Assembly: GCA_903890885.1 (NCBI GenBank)
Contig: CAITCX010000359.1
Span: forward strand, 1-8,646
DNA from: an uncultured Dehalococcoidia bacterium
Lineage (GTDB): Bacteria > Chloroflexota > Dehalococcoidia > Dehalococcoidales > UBA3254
Reading direction: 5' to 3'
Length of the DNA: 8,646 bases
The position numbers were made by a program, and so were the translations under genes. Of the stretch, positions 1-6,469 are shown in pieces. Positions within the stretch are counted from its first letter, which is position 1, and every line of letters begins with the position of its first letter. The notes under the pieces were generated by a model. The model ran no database searches. It was given only the letters and a program-made list of their open reading frames with translations, and had not been told where the DNA came from.

Positions 1-671
1 ATGTATTCAGCGGACATTAAAAGTTCTTCGATAGTGGCAGCCAGACCGCGCTTGAGCAAGATCGGTTTGCGGGTGTGCCCGGCCCGTTTTAACAGCGCAT
101 AGTTTTGCATGTTACGGGCGCCTATCTGGATGATATCTGCATACTGTTCCACCAGTTCGATATTGTCGAAGTCGGTGGCCTCGGTTACGATCAGCAACCC
201 GGTTTCTTCTCGCACTCTGGCCAGGATTTTCAAACCTTCTTCGCCCAGTCCCTGGAAGCTGTAGGGGGAGGTACGGGGTTTATAGGCGCCGCCGCGGTAA
301 ACTTGCGCCCCCTGCTGTTTGACCAGGCGGGCTATGGTTAAAGCCTGCTCCTCATTTTCCACGGCGCAGGGCCCGGCCATTATCACCGGAGTTTTCCCTC
401 CTATGGTTACTTCTCCGATTGTTATAGTGGAAGGCTGCGGATGGGTTTCCCGGCTTACCAGCTTATAGGGTTTAGTGACTCTTATAGTCTCTTTAACGCC
501 ATCCAGCGGCATTATTTGAGAATCGTCTATATAACCCTGGTTTCCCACGATACACACCGCGGTGCGTTGAAGGCCGGGAATAGGAATACCTCTGTATCCC
601 AGCTTTTCAATCTGATGGATTACAGCTTTTACCTGCTCCTGGCTGGCATCGTTTTTCATTATAACTAACAT
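1..671 (-). CDS. aroF: 3-deoxy-7-phosphoheptulonate (DAHP) synthase, AroF type, 3' end missing
   Basis: This enzyme condenses phosphoenolpyruvate and erythrose 4-phosphate to DAHP, the first step of the shikimate pathway, in the cytoplasm. The frame is open from ATG at 671 to the window edge, giving 223 codons of a family usually near 340 residues, so the C-terminal third lies outside. Residues 1-70 form the small ferredoxin-like N-terminal domain (MLVIMKNDAS...) typical of this subfamily and often linked to feedback control. The TIM barrel follows, with MAGPCAVE (98-105, putative metal-ligand Cys102), GGAYKPRTSPYSFQGLG (127-143) and LLKRG (205-209), matching the known active-site motifs. A GGAGG site lies 6 nt before the start. 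It follows trpF by 55 nt on the same strand without a terminator, so it is probably the sixth gene of the trp operon. Identification is secure; whether trpB and trpA follow cannot be seen. Confidence 0.96.
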   Translation of the reverse strand, partial: MLVIMKNDASQEQVKAVIHQIEKLGYRGIPIPGLQRTAVCIVGNQGYIDDSQIMPLDGVKETIRVTKPYKLVSRETHPQPSTITIGEVTIGGKTPVIMAGPCAVENEEQALTIARLVKQQGAQVYRGGAYKPRTSPYSFQGLGEEGLKILARVREETGLLIVTEATDFDNIELVEQYADIIQIGARNMQNYALLKRAGHTRKPILLKRGLAATIEELLMSAEY

Positions 672-689
672 CGCTAACCTCCAGAAATG

Positions 690-718
690 TATATATAAAT
701 TCTTATCTCAAAGCTCAA
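690..718 (-). promoter_or_regulatory. possible weak internal promoter for aroF
   Basis: In the trpF-aroF gap a TTGAGC box (718-713) and a TATATA box (695-690) are separated by exactly 17 nt. Each matches 4 of 6 consensus bases. It would let aroF be transcribed when the T-box terminates the main trp transcript. The gap is AT-rich, so a chance match is quite possible. Confidence 0.25.
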
Positions 719-726
719 AACCTTAA

Positions 727-1371
727 CTAGGCATCCCTGACTGTTTGTATAAAATATTTGATCTTGCGAATGTCCTTCTTGCCCTCAGTCTCAACCCCTG
801 AGGAAACATCGACTCCCCACGGTTTGACCTCTCTTATAAGCTCTCCGACGTTTTCCGGTGTCAGTCCGCCGGCAATCAGGACGCGATACTTGGAAGCTAC
901 TCCTTTTGCGATTCGGGGATCGAAAGTTAAGCCCGTGCCGCCGTATGCGGACTTACTGCTGGTGTCCAGAAGGAAAGTCAACTTACCCGGCGTCAAAGCG
1001 TTGTAGCCCTTTTTAATAGTCTGTACCACAGAGTCAACTGTGCTGGCGGTGGTGATATGAATAGCTTTGATTACCGGCTTTTTAATGTCCTGGCAGTAGT
1101 CCCAGCTTTCATCTCCGCTGAGCTGCACCAGATCGAGATTACAGCTCTCAGCTATAAAATTGACGTCCGTAACTGGCGCATTAACGAACACTCCCACAAT
1201 TAGCGGCGGCCTGGCTAATTGGCGCACTGCGTTGATAATCTCCATGGCCTTGACCGGTATGATCCTTCGGCGGCTGGCCGCGAAAACCAGTCCCAGGTAG
1301 TCCGCTCCAGCCTGTGAAGCCGCCAGCGCGTGTTCGATCTCCATAATTCCGCAGATTTTAATTATCGTCAT
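727..1371 (-). CDS. trpF: phosphoribosylanthranilate isomerase
   Basis: TrpF carries out the Amadori rearrangement of phosphoribosylanthranilate to carboxyphenylamino-deoxyribulose phosphate, the third step of tryptophan synthesis after anthranilate. The 214-residue product has the usual family length and a single (beta/alpha)8 barrel. KICGI at 5-9 supplies the general base Cys7, and FLLDT gives the general acid Asp136. GGTG (144-147), IAGGLTPENV (167-176) and GVDVSSGVET (186-195) form the phosphate-binding end. The start overlaps the trpC stop as ATGA, with only a weak upstream purine stretch, so translation is probably coupled to trpC. All catalytic positions are intact and the assignment is firm. 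Confidence 0.97.
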   Translation of the reverse strand: MTIIKICGIMEIEHALAASQAGADYLGLVFAASRRRIIPVKAMEIINAVRQLARPPLIVGVFVNAPVTDVNFIAESCNLDLVQLSGDESWDYCQDIKKPVIKAIHITTASTVDSVVQTIKKGYNALTPGKLTFLLDTSSKSAYGGTGLTFDPRIAKGVASKYRVLIAGGLTPENVGELIREVKPWGVDVSSGVETEGKKDIRKIKYFIQTVRDA

Positions 1372-2141
1372 ATTAGTTCCCGCACGGCTGCCGCTATATC
1401 GGTTGAGGCCATCAGACTTTCACCCACCAGGGCAGCATTCACCCTGAGACTTTGCAGCTTTTCCATATCGCTGCGGGTTTTAATACCGCTTTCACTGATC
1501 ACGATTCTGTCATCCGGGATCAAGTGGCGCAGCCTGGCAGTGGTTTCCAGATCGACCTCGAAAGTTTTAAGGTCGCGATTATTTATGCCGATTATCTGCG
1601 CTCCGCTTTCGACGGCTTTTTTCACATCTGCCTCGTTGTGTGTTTCCACCAGGCACTGGATTTGGAGAGTATGCGCTAACTCCAATAACTCTTTGAGTTT
1701 TTCGGTCGTAAGAATGGCGGCGATCAACAGCAGGGCATCCGCGCCGAAGGCCTTTGATTCATAAACCTGGTAGGAATCGAGAATAAAATCTTTTCTGAGC
1801 AAAGGCGGCCGGTTCGGGCCCAGAGAGGCATTGATTTGAGTCAGGTAGTCTAAACTTCCCTGAAAATACTTACTGTCTGTTAATATTGAAATAGCCGCAG
1901 CCCCGTTAACAGCATACAATTGAGCGATAGCAACAGGAGCGAAGTCCGCGCGGATGACGCCGCGGGATGGTGAGGCTTTTTTTACCTCGGCTATCACTTG
2001 TATACGATCGCCTCTAAGGGCATCGACTAAATTCTTGGGTTGTGGCCGGGCCTCAGCCATCAGTCGCAAAATCCCTATTGGCAAGCGGCGTTTTCTGGTT
2101 TCCAATTCCAGGCTCGTATTTTCAACTATTTCCTCGAGCAT
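1368..2141 (-). CDS. trpC: indole-3-glycerol phosphate synthase
   Basis: TrpC closes the ring of carboxyphenylamino-deoxyribulose phosphate to indole-3-glycerol phosphate, releasing CO2 and water. The 257-residue product has the normal length for a monofunctional enzyme. Visible barrel motifs are IAEVKKASPSRG (50-61, Glu52 and Lys54), ILTDSKYFQGS (86-95), LLRKDFI (114-120, catalytic Lys117), LVETHNE (164-170, Glu166), IIGINNRDL (183-191, Asn187) and ISESGI (215-220, Glu217-Ser218). TrpC and TrpF are separate here, unlike the fused enterobacterial protein. The start overlaps the trpD stop by one base (TAATG), and GGAG lies about 8 nt upstream. The assignment is firm. Confidence 0.97.
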   Translation of the reverse strand: MLEEIVENTSLELETRKRRLPIGILRLMAEARPQPKNLVDALRGDRIQVIAEVKKASPSRGVIRADFAPVAIAQLYAVNGAAAISILTDSKYFQGSLDYLTQINASLGPNRPPLLRKDFILDSYQVYESKAFGADALLLIAAILTTEKLKELLELAHTLQIQCLVETHNEADVKKAVESGAQIIGINNRDLKTFEVDLETTARLRHLIPDDRIVISESGIKTRSDMEKLQSLRVNAALVGESLMASTDIAAAVRELI

Positions 2142-3166
2142 TATCTGACTCCAACGATAAGATTCCGCGTGTATTCCACCATCTGTTGTAATTTTTGGCT
2201 GGCCTTTCCTGAATCAATAGCTTCCCCGGCCATGGTTGCTCCGTCTTCCCAGGAAGCGACCTTCTCCGCAGCTAACAAACCGCAGGCGGCGTTCAAAATT
2301 ACGGCATCTCTGTGCGGGCCTTTGGTTCCCTGAAAGACCCGTCTGATCAACTCAGCGTTTTCCTCTGGCGTGCCGCCCTGTATAGACTCAATCGGCCATC
2401 TCTTCATCCCCAGCCTTTCGGGTGTAATTTCACCCTTGTTGACCTGCTGGGTTTTGATTTCATAATATACTGTTGTCCCCGTTACTGAAACCTCATCTAT
2501 CCCATTCAGTCCGTACACCACGATGGCATGCCGCATTCCCAATTGAATCAAAGCGGCCGTCATCTTTTCAGCCAGTTCCAGGCCTGGAACCCCCAGCACC
2601 TGGTATTCAACGCGGGCCGGGTTGGTTAACGGCCCCAGAATGTTAAATACCGTGCGGATGCCTGTTTCGCGCCTGGGTCCGGCGGCATATTTCATGGCCG
2701 GATGAAAATTGGGCGCAAACATAAATCCTATCCCCGTTTGCTTTATGCAGACGGCCACCTGTTCAGGGGTGAGGTCGATCTTGACCCCCAGCGCTTCAAG
2801 TACATCGGCGCTGCCGCACTTGCCGGTAGCTGCCCGGTTGCCGTGTTTGGCGATTTTGACGCCGGCACTGGCCACTACCAGTGAAGCAGCAGTCGAGATA
2901 TTAAAGGTATTGAGGCCGTCGCCTCCTGTCCCCACGATATCCAGCGCCGGGCCATCGGTGATTACTCTTAAGGCTTTGGCACGCATCACCTCCGCCAGGC
3001 CGGCAATTTCATCTCCCGTCTCACCCTTCATGCTCAGGGCAGTTAAAAAGGCTCCCAGTTGAGCTGCGCTGGCCAGTCCCTCCATGATCTCCGTCATCAC
3101 GCTGGCAGCTTCTTCTCTGATCAAATCCTGTTTTTTCACCAGTCTTCCAATGGCTTCTTTAATCAT
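2141..3166 (-). CDS. trpD: anthranilate phosphoribosyltransferase
   Basis: TrpD transfers phosphoribose from PRPP to anthranilate, and normally acts as a dimer. The 341-residue product has the family's usual length. The short N-terminal helical domain is followed by the nucleoside phosphorylase-type catalytic domain. GTGGDG (79-84) is the PRPP-binding glycine-rich loop. NIST (89-92) and KHGNR (107-111) are the next phosphate-binding segments, and NGIDEVS (221-227) contains Asp224-Glu225, the magnesium-binding acidic pair. NILGPLTNP (175-183) is also conserved. The segment usually read as SGSAD has Cys at 117 (KCGSAD), a mild variation. The gene starts 2 nt after the trpG stop, with GGGAG about 9 nt upstream. 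Confidence 0.97.
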   Translation of the reverse strand: MIKEAIGRLVKKQDLIREEAASVMTEIMEGLASAAQLGAFLTALSMKGETGDEIAGLAEVMRAKALRVITDGPALDIVGTGGDGLNTFNISTAASLVVASAGVKIAKHGNRAATGKCGSADVLEALGVKIDLTPEQVAVCIKQTGIGFMFAPNFHPAMKYAAGPRRETGIRTVFNILGPLTNPARVEYQVLGVPGLELAEKMTAALIQLGMRHAIVVYGLNGIDEVSVTGTTVYYEIKTQQVNKGEITPERLGMKRWPIESIQGGTPEENAELIRRVFQGTKGPHRDAVILNAACGLLAAEKVASWEDGATMAGEAIDSGKASQKLQQMVEYTRNLIVGVR

Positions 3167-3167
3167 T

Positions 3168-3737
3168 TTATCTGCTCCCGAGCAGGAAATTATTTAGCAG
3201 TTCTTTCCCGCCCTGGGTCATGAAAGATTCGGGATGAAATTGAACTCCCTCTACCGGATGCTCCCGGTGTTTGATGCCCATAATGGTGCCGTCGTCTGTC
3301 CAGGCTGTGATCTCTAAACACTCCGGCAGCCCTTCTTTCTTTATCACCAGGGAATGATAGCGTATCACGGAAAGAGGATCAGGCAAGCCTTTAAAAGCTC
3401 CCTTATGGCCGTGGTGAATCAAAGAAGCCTTGCCGTGCATGATTTGTTGGGCCTGGCAGATCAATCCGCCGTAGCTGTGGCCGATGCACTCGTGGCCTAA
3501 ACAGACACCCAGTATGGGCAGGCGGGGGCCGAAATGGCGGATTACGTCATTGGAAATGCCGGCTTGCAGCGGAGTGGAAGGCCCCGGTGAGATCACGATG
3601 CGCTCCGGCGCCATTTTCTCAATCTCAGGCAAGGTGGTCTTATCGTTGCGAATGACTTTTACAGCCTGTCCCAGTTCGCAAAAATACTGGTAGAGATTGT
3701 AGGTAAAGCTGTCATAGTTATCGATTATAAGTAGCAT
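3168..3737 (-). CDS. trpG: anthranilate synthase glutamine amidotransferase subunit (TrpG/PabA)
   Basis: This subunit hydrolyses glutamine and passes ammonia to TrpE to make anthranilate from chorismate. The 189-residue product is a lone class I glutamine amidotransferase domain, with NYDSFTYN at 7-14, the oxyanion-loop motif SPGP (50-53), the nucleophile Cys79 in GVCLGHE, and His168/Glu170 in QFHPES completing the triad. The residue after LGH is Glu rather than the more usual Gln. The start codon overlaps the trpE stop by one base (TAATG), and a GGAGG site sits at the end of trpE, so the two subunits are probably translated in balance. In many Bacillota the same protein also serves 4-aminobenzoate synthase for folate. 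Whether that holds here cannot be told from the window. Confidence 0.95.
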   Translation of the reverse strand: MLLIIDNYDSFTYNLYQYFCELGQAVKVIRNDKTTLPEIEKMAPERIVISPGPSTPLQAGISNDVIRHFGPRLPILGVCLGHECIGHSYGGLICQAQQIMHGKASLIHHGHKGAFKGLPDPLSVIRYHSLVIKKEGLPECLEITAWTDDGTIMGIKHREHPVEGVQFHPESFMTQGGKELLNNFLLGSR

Positions 3738-5176
3738 TATTTTCCTCCCTGCTGTTTCTCAGCCTGTTCGATGGCTTTCATCAAGGCCCTGGCTTTGTTT
3801 AAAGTTTCTTCGTATTCTTTCTCAGGCACACTGTCATGTACAATTCCGCAGCCTGCCTGAACATAAGCAGTGCCTTTGGTCATGACGATGGTGCGGATGG
3901 CGATGGCCATATCCATGTTGCCGGAGAAGGAAAAATAGCCGCAGGCACCGGCATATGGCCCGCGTTTCTCCGGTTCGAATTGGGCAATGATTTCCATAGC
4001 CCTGATTTTGGGTGCGCCTGAGACAGTACCCGCCGGGAAACAGGCCTGCAAGGCATCGAAGGCCGTTAGATCACCGCGCAGCTTGCCCTGTACGTGGGTG
4101 ACCATGTGCATGACGTGTGAATAACGCTCTACATCCATCAACTCGCTGATCTTGACGCTGCCGGGTTGGCTGACACGTCCTATGTCGTTGCGGCCCAGGT
4201 CTACCAGCATGATGTGTTCCGCCCGCTCCTTTTCGTCACTCTGCAGTTCTTTTTGCAGGCGCAGGTCTTCCTCTTCGGTCTTGCCGCGCGAGCGGGTACC
4301 CGCCAGTGGACGGGTCATCACGTTGTCTCCTTCCACCCTGACCAGTATCTCCGGCGAAGCTCCCACGATCTGAAAATCCTGAAAATCCAGGTAGAACATG
4401 TAGGGTGAGGGGTTGACCGTGCGCAGTGAGCGGTAAACCTCAAAGGAGTTAAGGTTGGTCGGCTTGGACAAACGCTGTGAGAGCACAACCTGGATGGCCT
4501 CACCTGCGCTGATGTATTGTTTGATTTTTCTGACGGCCTCCTGGAAGCCGTCTTTTGTGAAATTGGAGGAATAAGCGGCTGCCGTTTTAACCGCCTGAGG
4601 TTTTTCAGAAATTGGCAGGGGTTGATGGAGGCGGTCCACCATTTCGTCTATTTTGCGGGTAGCTTCGGCATATGCTTTTTCTAAATTGCCGTCCAGGCGC
4701 ACATGGCTCAGTACCTTGATGCTGTGGGTAACATGATCAAAGACCAGCAACGTATCTGACAACATAAAAAAAGCCTCCGGCAGGTTCAGGGGATCGGCAG
4801 AGGGAGCAGGCAGCTTCTCGAAATGGGCGGCAGTCTCGTAGCTGAGATAGCCCACTGCGCCGCCGTAAAAGCGGGGCAGTCCTTCGACGGGAACCACCTT
4901 GAAATGCGCCAGTTCCTTTTGAATATCCGCTAAAGGATTGAGGTTATCGGCTAGTTGAACTTTGAGGGTTTTGTAAGGCTCAGTGCCTATGAAGCTGTAG
5001 CGGGCCAATCTCTGTCCGCCTTCCACGCTTTCCAGCAGGAACGAGGGACCGCCGCGGTTGATCTTGAGAAAGGCCGAAACCGGTGTTTCCAGATCAGCCA
5101 CGATCTCCCGGTAGACCGGCATCAGGTTGCCTTCATTGCGGCGTAATCTCGCTTCTTCTAAATCAGGGTGGTACAT
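3737..5176 (-). CDS. trpE: anthranilate synthase component I
   Basis: TrpE converts chorismate and ammonia (from TrpG) to anthranilate and pyruvate, the committed step of tryptophan synthesis. The 479-residue length is typical. The N-terminal domain carries LLES (47-50), the motif known to form the tryptophan feedback-inhibition site. The chorismate-binding domain then shows NPSPYMFYL (255-263), PLAGTRSRG (290-298), LVDLGRND (324-331), PAGTVSGAPK (381-390), GYFSFSGN (413-420) and AGCGIVHDS (441-449). These distinguish it from isochorismate synthase and fit TrpE better than PabB given the operon. The ATG at 5176 is preceded by AAGGAG at a normal distance, and it is the first gene behind the T-box leader. 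Enzyme inhibition and transcription control by tryptophan are therefore both visible. Confidence 0.98.
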   Translation of the reverse strand: MYHPDLEEARLRRNEGNLMPVYREIVADLETPVSAFLKINRGGPSFLLESVEGGQRLARYSFIGTEPYKTLKVQLADNLNPLADIQKELAHFKVVPVEGLPRFYGGAVGYLSYETAAHFEKLPAPSADPLNLPEAFFMLSDTLLVFDHVTHSIKVLSHVRLDGNLEKAYAEATRKIDEMVDRLHQPLPISEKPQAVKTAAAYSSNFTKDGFQEAVRKIKQYISAGEAIQVVLSQRLSKPTNLNSFEVYRSLRTVNPSPYMFYLDFQDFQIVGASPEILVRVEGDNVMTRPLAGTRSRGKTEEEDLRLQKELQSDEKERAEHIMLVDLGRNDIGRVSQPGSVKISELMDVERYSHVMHMVTHVQGKLRGDLTAFDALQACFPAGTVSGAPKIRAMEIIAQFEPEKRGPYAGACGYFSFSGNMDMAIAIRTIVMTKGTAYVQAGCGIVHDSVPEKEYEETLNKARALMKAIEQAEKQQGGK

Positions 5177-5197
5177 TTTGTGCTCCTTAACGAAAAT

Positions 5198-5230
5198 AAA
5201 AAATCCCTCGCCCGATAGGGGCGAGGGATT
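5198..5230 (-). terminator. intrinsic terminator of the T-box leader
   Basis: AATCCCTCGCCC (5230-5219) pairs perfectly with GGGCGAGGGATT (5213-5202) around a 5-nt loop, and a T-run follows. Its 5' arm contains the UCGC and CCCU segments needed by the antiterminator, so the two structures exclude each other. Confidence 0.95.
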
Positions 5231-5500
5231 AATCTTCGCGGTACCACCCTAATTAAACGATCCAACAGATATAAAAAATGGAAATGGATCGAGTATCTCT
5301 ATCAGGTACGTCCCGGTATGATCGGGGTTATACCCTGAGCTTCGCTAACGGTGCTCTCTCCGGCCCGGCCTAGTGGGTTACCCTTTCGGCGGACAGCTCT
5401 GGAGTCCATTCAGTCTCTGCGCTAGCGCCGGCTCACACCAAACCCGGCTCTCTGAGCTTCGCTAAAGACCTACTCGTCTCTTTCTCAGCTTTTAACTATA
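5202..5500 (-). promoter_or_regulatory. T-box riboswitch (tRNA-Trp) in the trp operon leader
   Basis: The transcribed strand carries the conserved T-box AGGGTGGTACCGCG at 5250-5237 in front of a terminator. The antiterminator can be drawn exactly. AGGG (5250-5247) pairs with CCCU (5220-5217), GCGA (5239-5236) pairs with UCGC (5224-5221), and between them lies the 7-nt UGGUACC bulge that receives the tRNA acceptor end. In stem I, GAGT and ACTC enclose an internal loop with GAA followed by UGG (5408-5406), the only Trp codon, in the specifier position. AGAGAG...GGTG resembles the distal AG-bulge and loop motifs. Uncharged tRNA-Trp should stabilise the antiterminator and charged tRNA should allow termination. 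The 5' boundary is estimated from the promoter. The class and specificity are well supported; the middle stems were not folded. Confidence 0.93.
5335..5465 (-). repeat. 14-nt direct repeat inside the T-box leader
   Basis: TTAGCGAAGCTCAG occurs twice in the transcribed strand, at 5465-5452 within stem I and at 5348-5335 downstream of it, 117 nt apart. Each copy can form a tiny AGC-GAA-GCT hairpin. It may be a trace of leader duplication or an alternative pairing element; no function is known to me. Confidence 0.6.
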
Positions 5501-5506
5501 TATTTT

Positions 5507-5536
5507 ATTATAGAGTTCGTTACGGAAGTTTGTCAA
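5507..5536 (-). promoter_or_regulatory. trp operon promoter
   Basis: A perfect -35 TTGACA (5536-5531) and a perfect -10 TATAAT (5512-5507) are separated by 18 nt on the minus strand, placing the transcription start near 5500, just before the T-box leader. A consensus promoter fits control by transcript attenuation rather than by initiation. Confidence 0.9.
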
Positions 5537-5545
5537 ATTGAATTT

Positions 5546-5593
5546 GTGGGAATGAAGTAGTGGGAATATCCCACTTGAATAGTCGTCCCACTT
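5546..5593. promoter_or_regulatory. operator-like array of four GTGGGA half-sites
   Basis: GTGGGAAT occurs at 5546-5553 and 5560-5567, and its inverse TCCCACTT at 5569-5576 and 5586-5593. The middle pair forms a perfect 7-bp inverted repeat with a 3-nt centre (AGTGGGA-ATA-TCCCACT, 5559-5575). The array lies between the trp -35 box and the first antitoxin gene. It is most simply the autoregulatory operator of that TA module, but it begins only 10 bp from the trp -35. A possible plus-strand promoter (TTGAAT 5575-5580, 17 nt, TATTAA 5598-5603) would lie within it, but that match is weak. Confidence 0.55.
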
Positions 5594-5610
5594 ATGATAT
5601 TAATATAATC

Positions 5611-5895
5611 ATGGTAAGTAAAATATTGAAAAATGATAAATTCCGCAAAATAGCCAATAACGTTAAACCTGATACTAAGAAAAGGGTTGTCCTGTCAAGG
5701 GTAACTATCGCTGAAGGTGTAACGTATCATATTTACTGCAATGATATAGGACAGATAATACTTGATCCCCAGATTACTATACCGGCATCTGAGGTTTGGC
5801 TATTCAAGGACACCGAAGCTCGTGAAGCCATAGCAACTGGAATTAAGGAAGCAGCGGAAGGAAAAATAACCAAAATAAACCTGGAAGATCTTTAG
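5611..5895 (+). CDS. putative antitoxin of a RelE/ParE-type TA module
   Basis: This 94-residue protein is most likely the antitoxin for the gene that follows. I recognise its C-terminal pattern (GQIILDPQITIPASEVWLF, residues 47-65, then a Glu/Lys-rich tail ending INLEDL) from small proteins encoded just before RelE-like toxins. I cannot give a formal family name or point to a clear DNA-binding motif. The stop lies 9 nt before the toxin's TTG start. ATG at 5611 is preferred: a GTG at 5560 in the same frame would lie inside the inverted repeat and add 17 residues that do not resemble the family. Neither start has a good ribosome binding site, so a very short or absent leader is possible. By analogy it would bind the toxin and repress its own operon. 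Confidence 0.75.
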   Translation: MVSKILKNDKFRKIANNVKPDTKKRVVLSRVTIAEGVTYHIYCNDIGQIILDPQITIPASEVWLFKDTEAREAIATGIKEAAEGKITKINLEDL

Positions 5896-5904
5896 GCTCA
5901 GCCG

Positions 5905-6198
5905 TTGTTTGAGTTGTTTTGGACTTATCGCAGCCAGGTTGAATTTAAACGGTTAAAATCAGACCTATCTTTAAAGAAACGTTACAAAGCAGTCAAGAAA
6001 ACCATAGGACTTCTGTCCAACGATCCGCACCATAACAGCCTGCAAACTCATGAATATACCAGTCTCAAAGGACCGAAAGGCGAAAAGGTCTTTGAGGCAT
6101 ATGCTGAACAAAACACTCCTGCTGCTTACCGTGTTTTCTGGTATTACGGACCTTCTAAAAACCAGATCACTATCCTGGCGATTACTAAACATCCGTGA
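5905..6198 (+). CDS. RelE/ParE-like toxin (probable mRNA interferase)
   Basis: The 97-residue product has the size and sequence pattern of a RelE/ParE superfamily toxin. Visible features are an N-terminal strand and helices (FELFWTYRSQVEFKRLKSDL), LQTHEYTSLKGPKGEKVFEAYAE (about 48-70), TPAAYRVFWYYGP (72-84) and the final strand ITILAITKHP. I recall this ending and the VFEAYA...AYRVFW core from a widespread family of putative translation-inhibiting toxins; cleavage of mRNA at the ribosome is inferred, not seen. The start is uncertain. TTG at 5905 gives the usual MFEL-type beginning, no ATG lies nearby, and no strong ribosome binding site is visible, so translation is probably coupled to the upstream antitoxin. 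The frame is intact. Confidence 0.82.
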   Translation: MFELFWTYRSQVEFKRLKSDLSLKKRYKAVKKTIGLLSNDPHHNSLQTHEYTSLKGPKGEKVFEAYAEQNTPAAYRVFWYYGPSKNQITILAITKHP

Positions 6199-6204
6199 AG
6201 GGAG

Positions 6205-6247
6205 AAAAAAGAATTCCCGAGACCTTTTTGGAGGGGCCCGGGAATTC
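6205..6247 (-). terminator. intrinsic terminator after the small basic gene
   Basis: GAATTCCCG (6247-6239) and CGGGAATTC (6219-6211) form a perfect 9-bp stem on the minus strand, followed at once by TTTTTT (6210-6205). It begins 7 nt after the stop of the 43-residue gene. No T-run exists in the plus direction, so termination should be one-way, although the stem also sits just past the stop of the RelE-like toxin gene. Confidence 0.88.
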
Positions 6248-6254
6248 TAACCAA

Positions 6255-6386
6255 CTAGTTAGCCTGAGTCTTGGCCAGCCTTTTCTCCAGTCTTTTTGCC
6301 TGGCTTTTAACCCGTTTGTTAGCCCGCTTTTTAGCTTGAGTTTTAGCCCTAACTAAAAGTTCTTTGGCACTATATTCTCTCTTCAT
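6255..6386 (-). CDS. small, very basic repeat protein of unknown function
   Basis: I do not recognise this 43-residue protein. It has 10 Lys and 6 Arg against 3 Glu, about +13 net charge, and no Cys, Trp, Gly or Pro, so it should be helical. From residue 15 a 12-residue unit repeats: KTQAKKRANKRV, KSQAKRLEKRLA, then KTQAN. Binding to nucleic acid or another polyanion is a reasonable guess only. It looks like a real gene because AAGGAGG stands at an ideal distance before ATG 6386, an extended -10 promoter lies 32 nt upstream, and a strong terminator follows the stop. A longer frame from 6446 would begin upstream of that promoter and is unlikely. It lies between the RelE-like and HicBA modules and is transcribed on its own. 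Confidence 0.75.
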   Translation of the reverse strand: MKREYSAKELLVRAKTQAKKRANKRVKSQAKRLEKRLAKTQAN

Positions 6387-6417
6387 GATTGCCTCCTTTT
6401 CGCTGATGGTATCTGTC

Positions 6418-6426
6418 AGTATAGCA
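6418..6426 (-). promoter_or_regulatory. extended -10 promoter of the small basic gene
   Basis: TGC (6426-6424) directly precedes TATACT (6423-6418), an extended -10 with 5 of 6 consensus bases. No good -35 is seen, as expected for this type. The start point would be near 6411, giving a leader of about 25 nt that contains AAGGAGG. Confidence 0.6.
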
Positions 6427-6469
6427 CGAAACGATATATTTAACATAATATTAACCCGCCGCTTAAAAT

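Noticed and set aside
1330..1764. Plus-strand open frame of 144 codons opposite trpC/trpF
   Set aside because: It is an antisense shadow of highly conserved trp genes, with a low-complexity Ser/Ala/Leu-rich product and no start signals.
3480..3500. Loss of function in TrpG because of Glu after LGH instead of Gln
   Set aside because: The Cys79-His168-Glu170 triad and all surrounding motifs are intact, so a single change next to the nucleophile elbow is better read as natural variation.
5560..5610. In-frame GTG start giving the first antitoxin 17 more residues
   Set aside because: The GTG lies inside the perfect inverted repeat, has no ribosome binding site, and the extra residues do not look like the family. 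ATG 5611 is preferred.
6387..6446. Upstream extension of the small basic gene to 63 residues
   Set aside because: It would start upstream of the extended -10 promoter, whereas ATG 6386 has a perfectly placed AAGGAGG.
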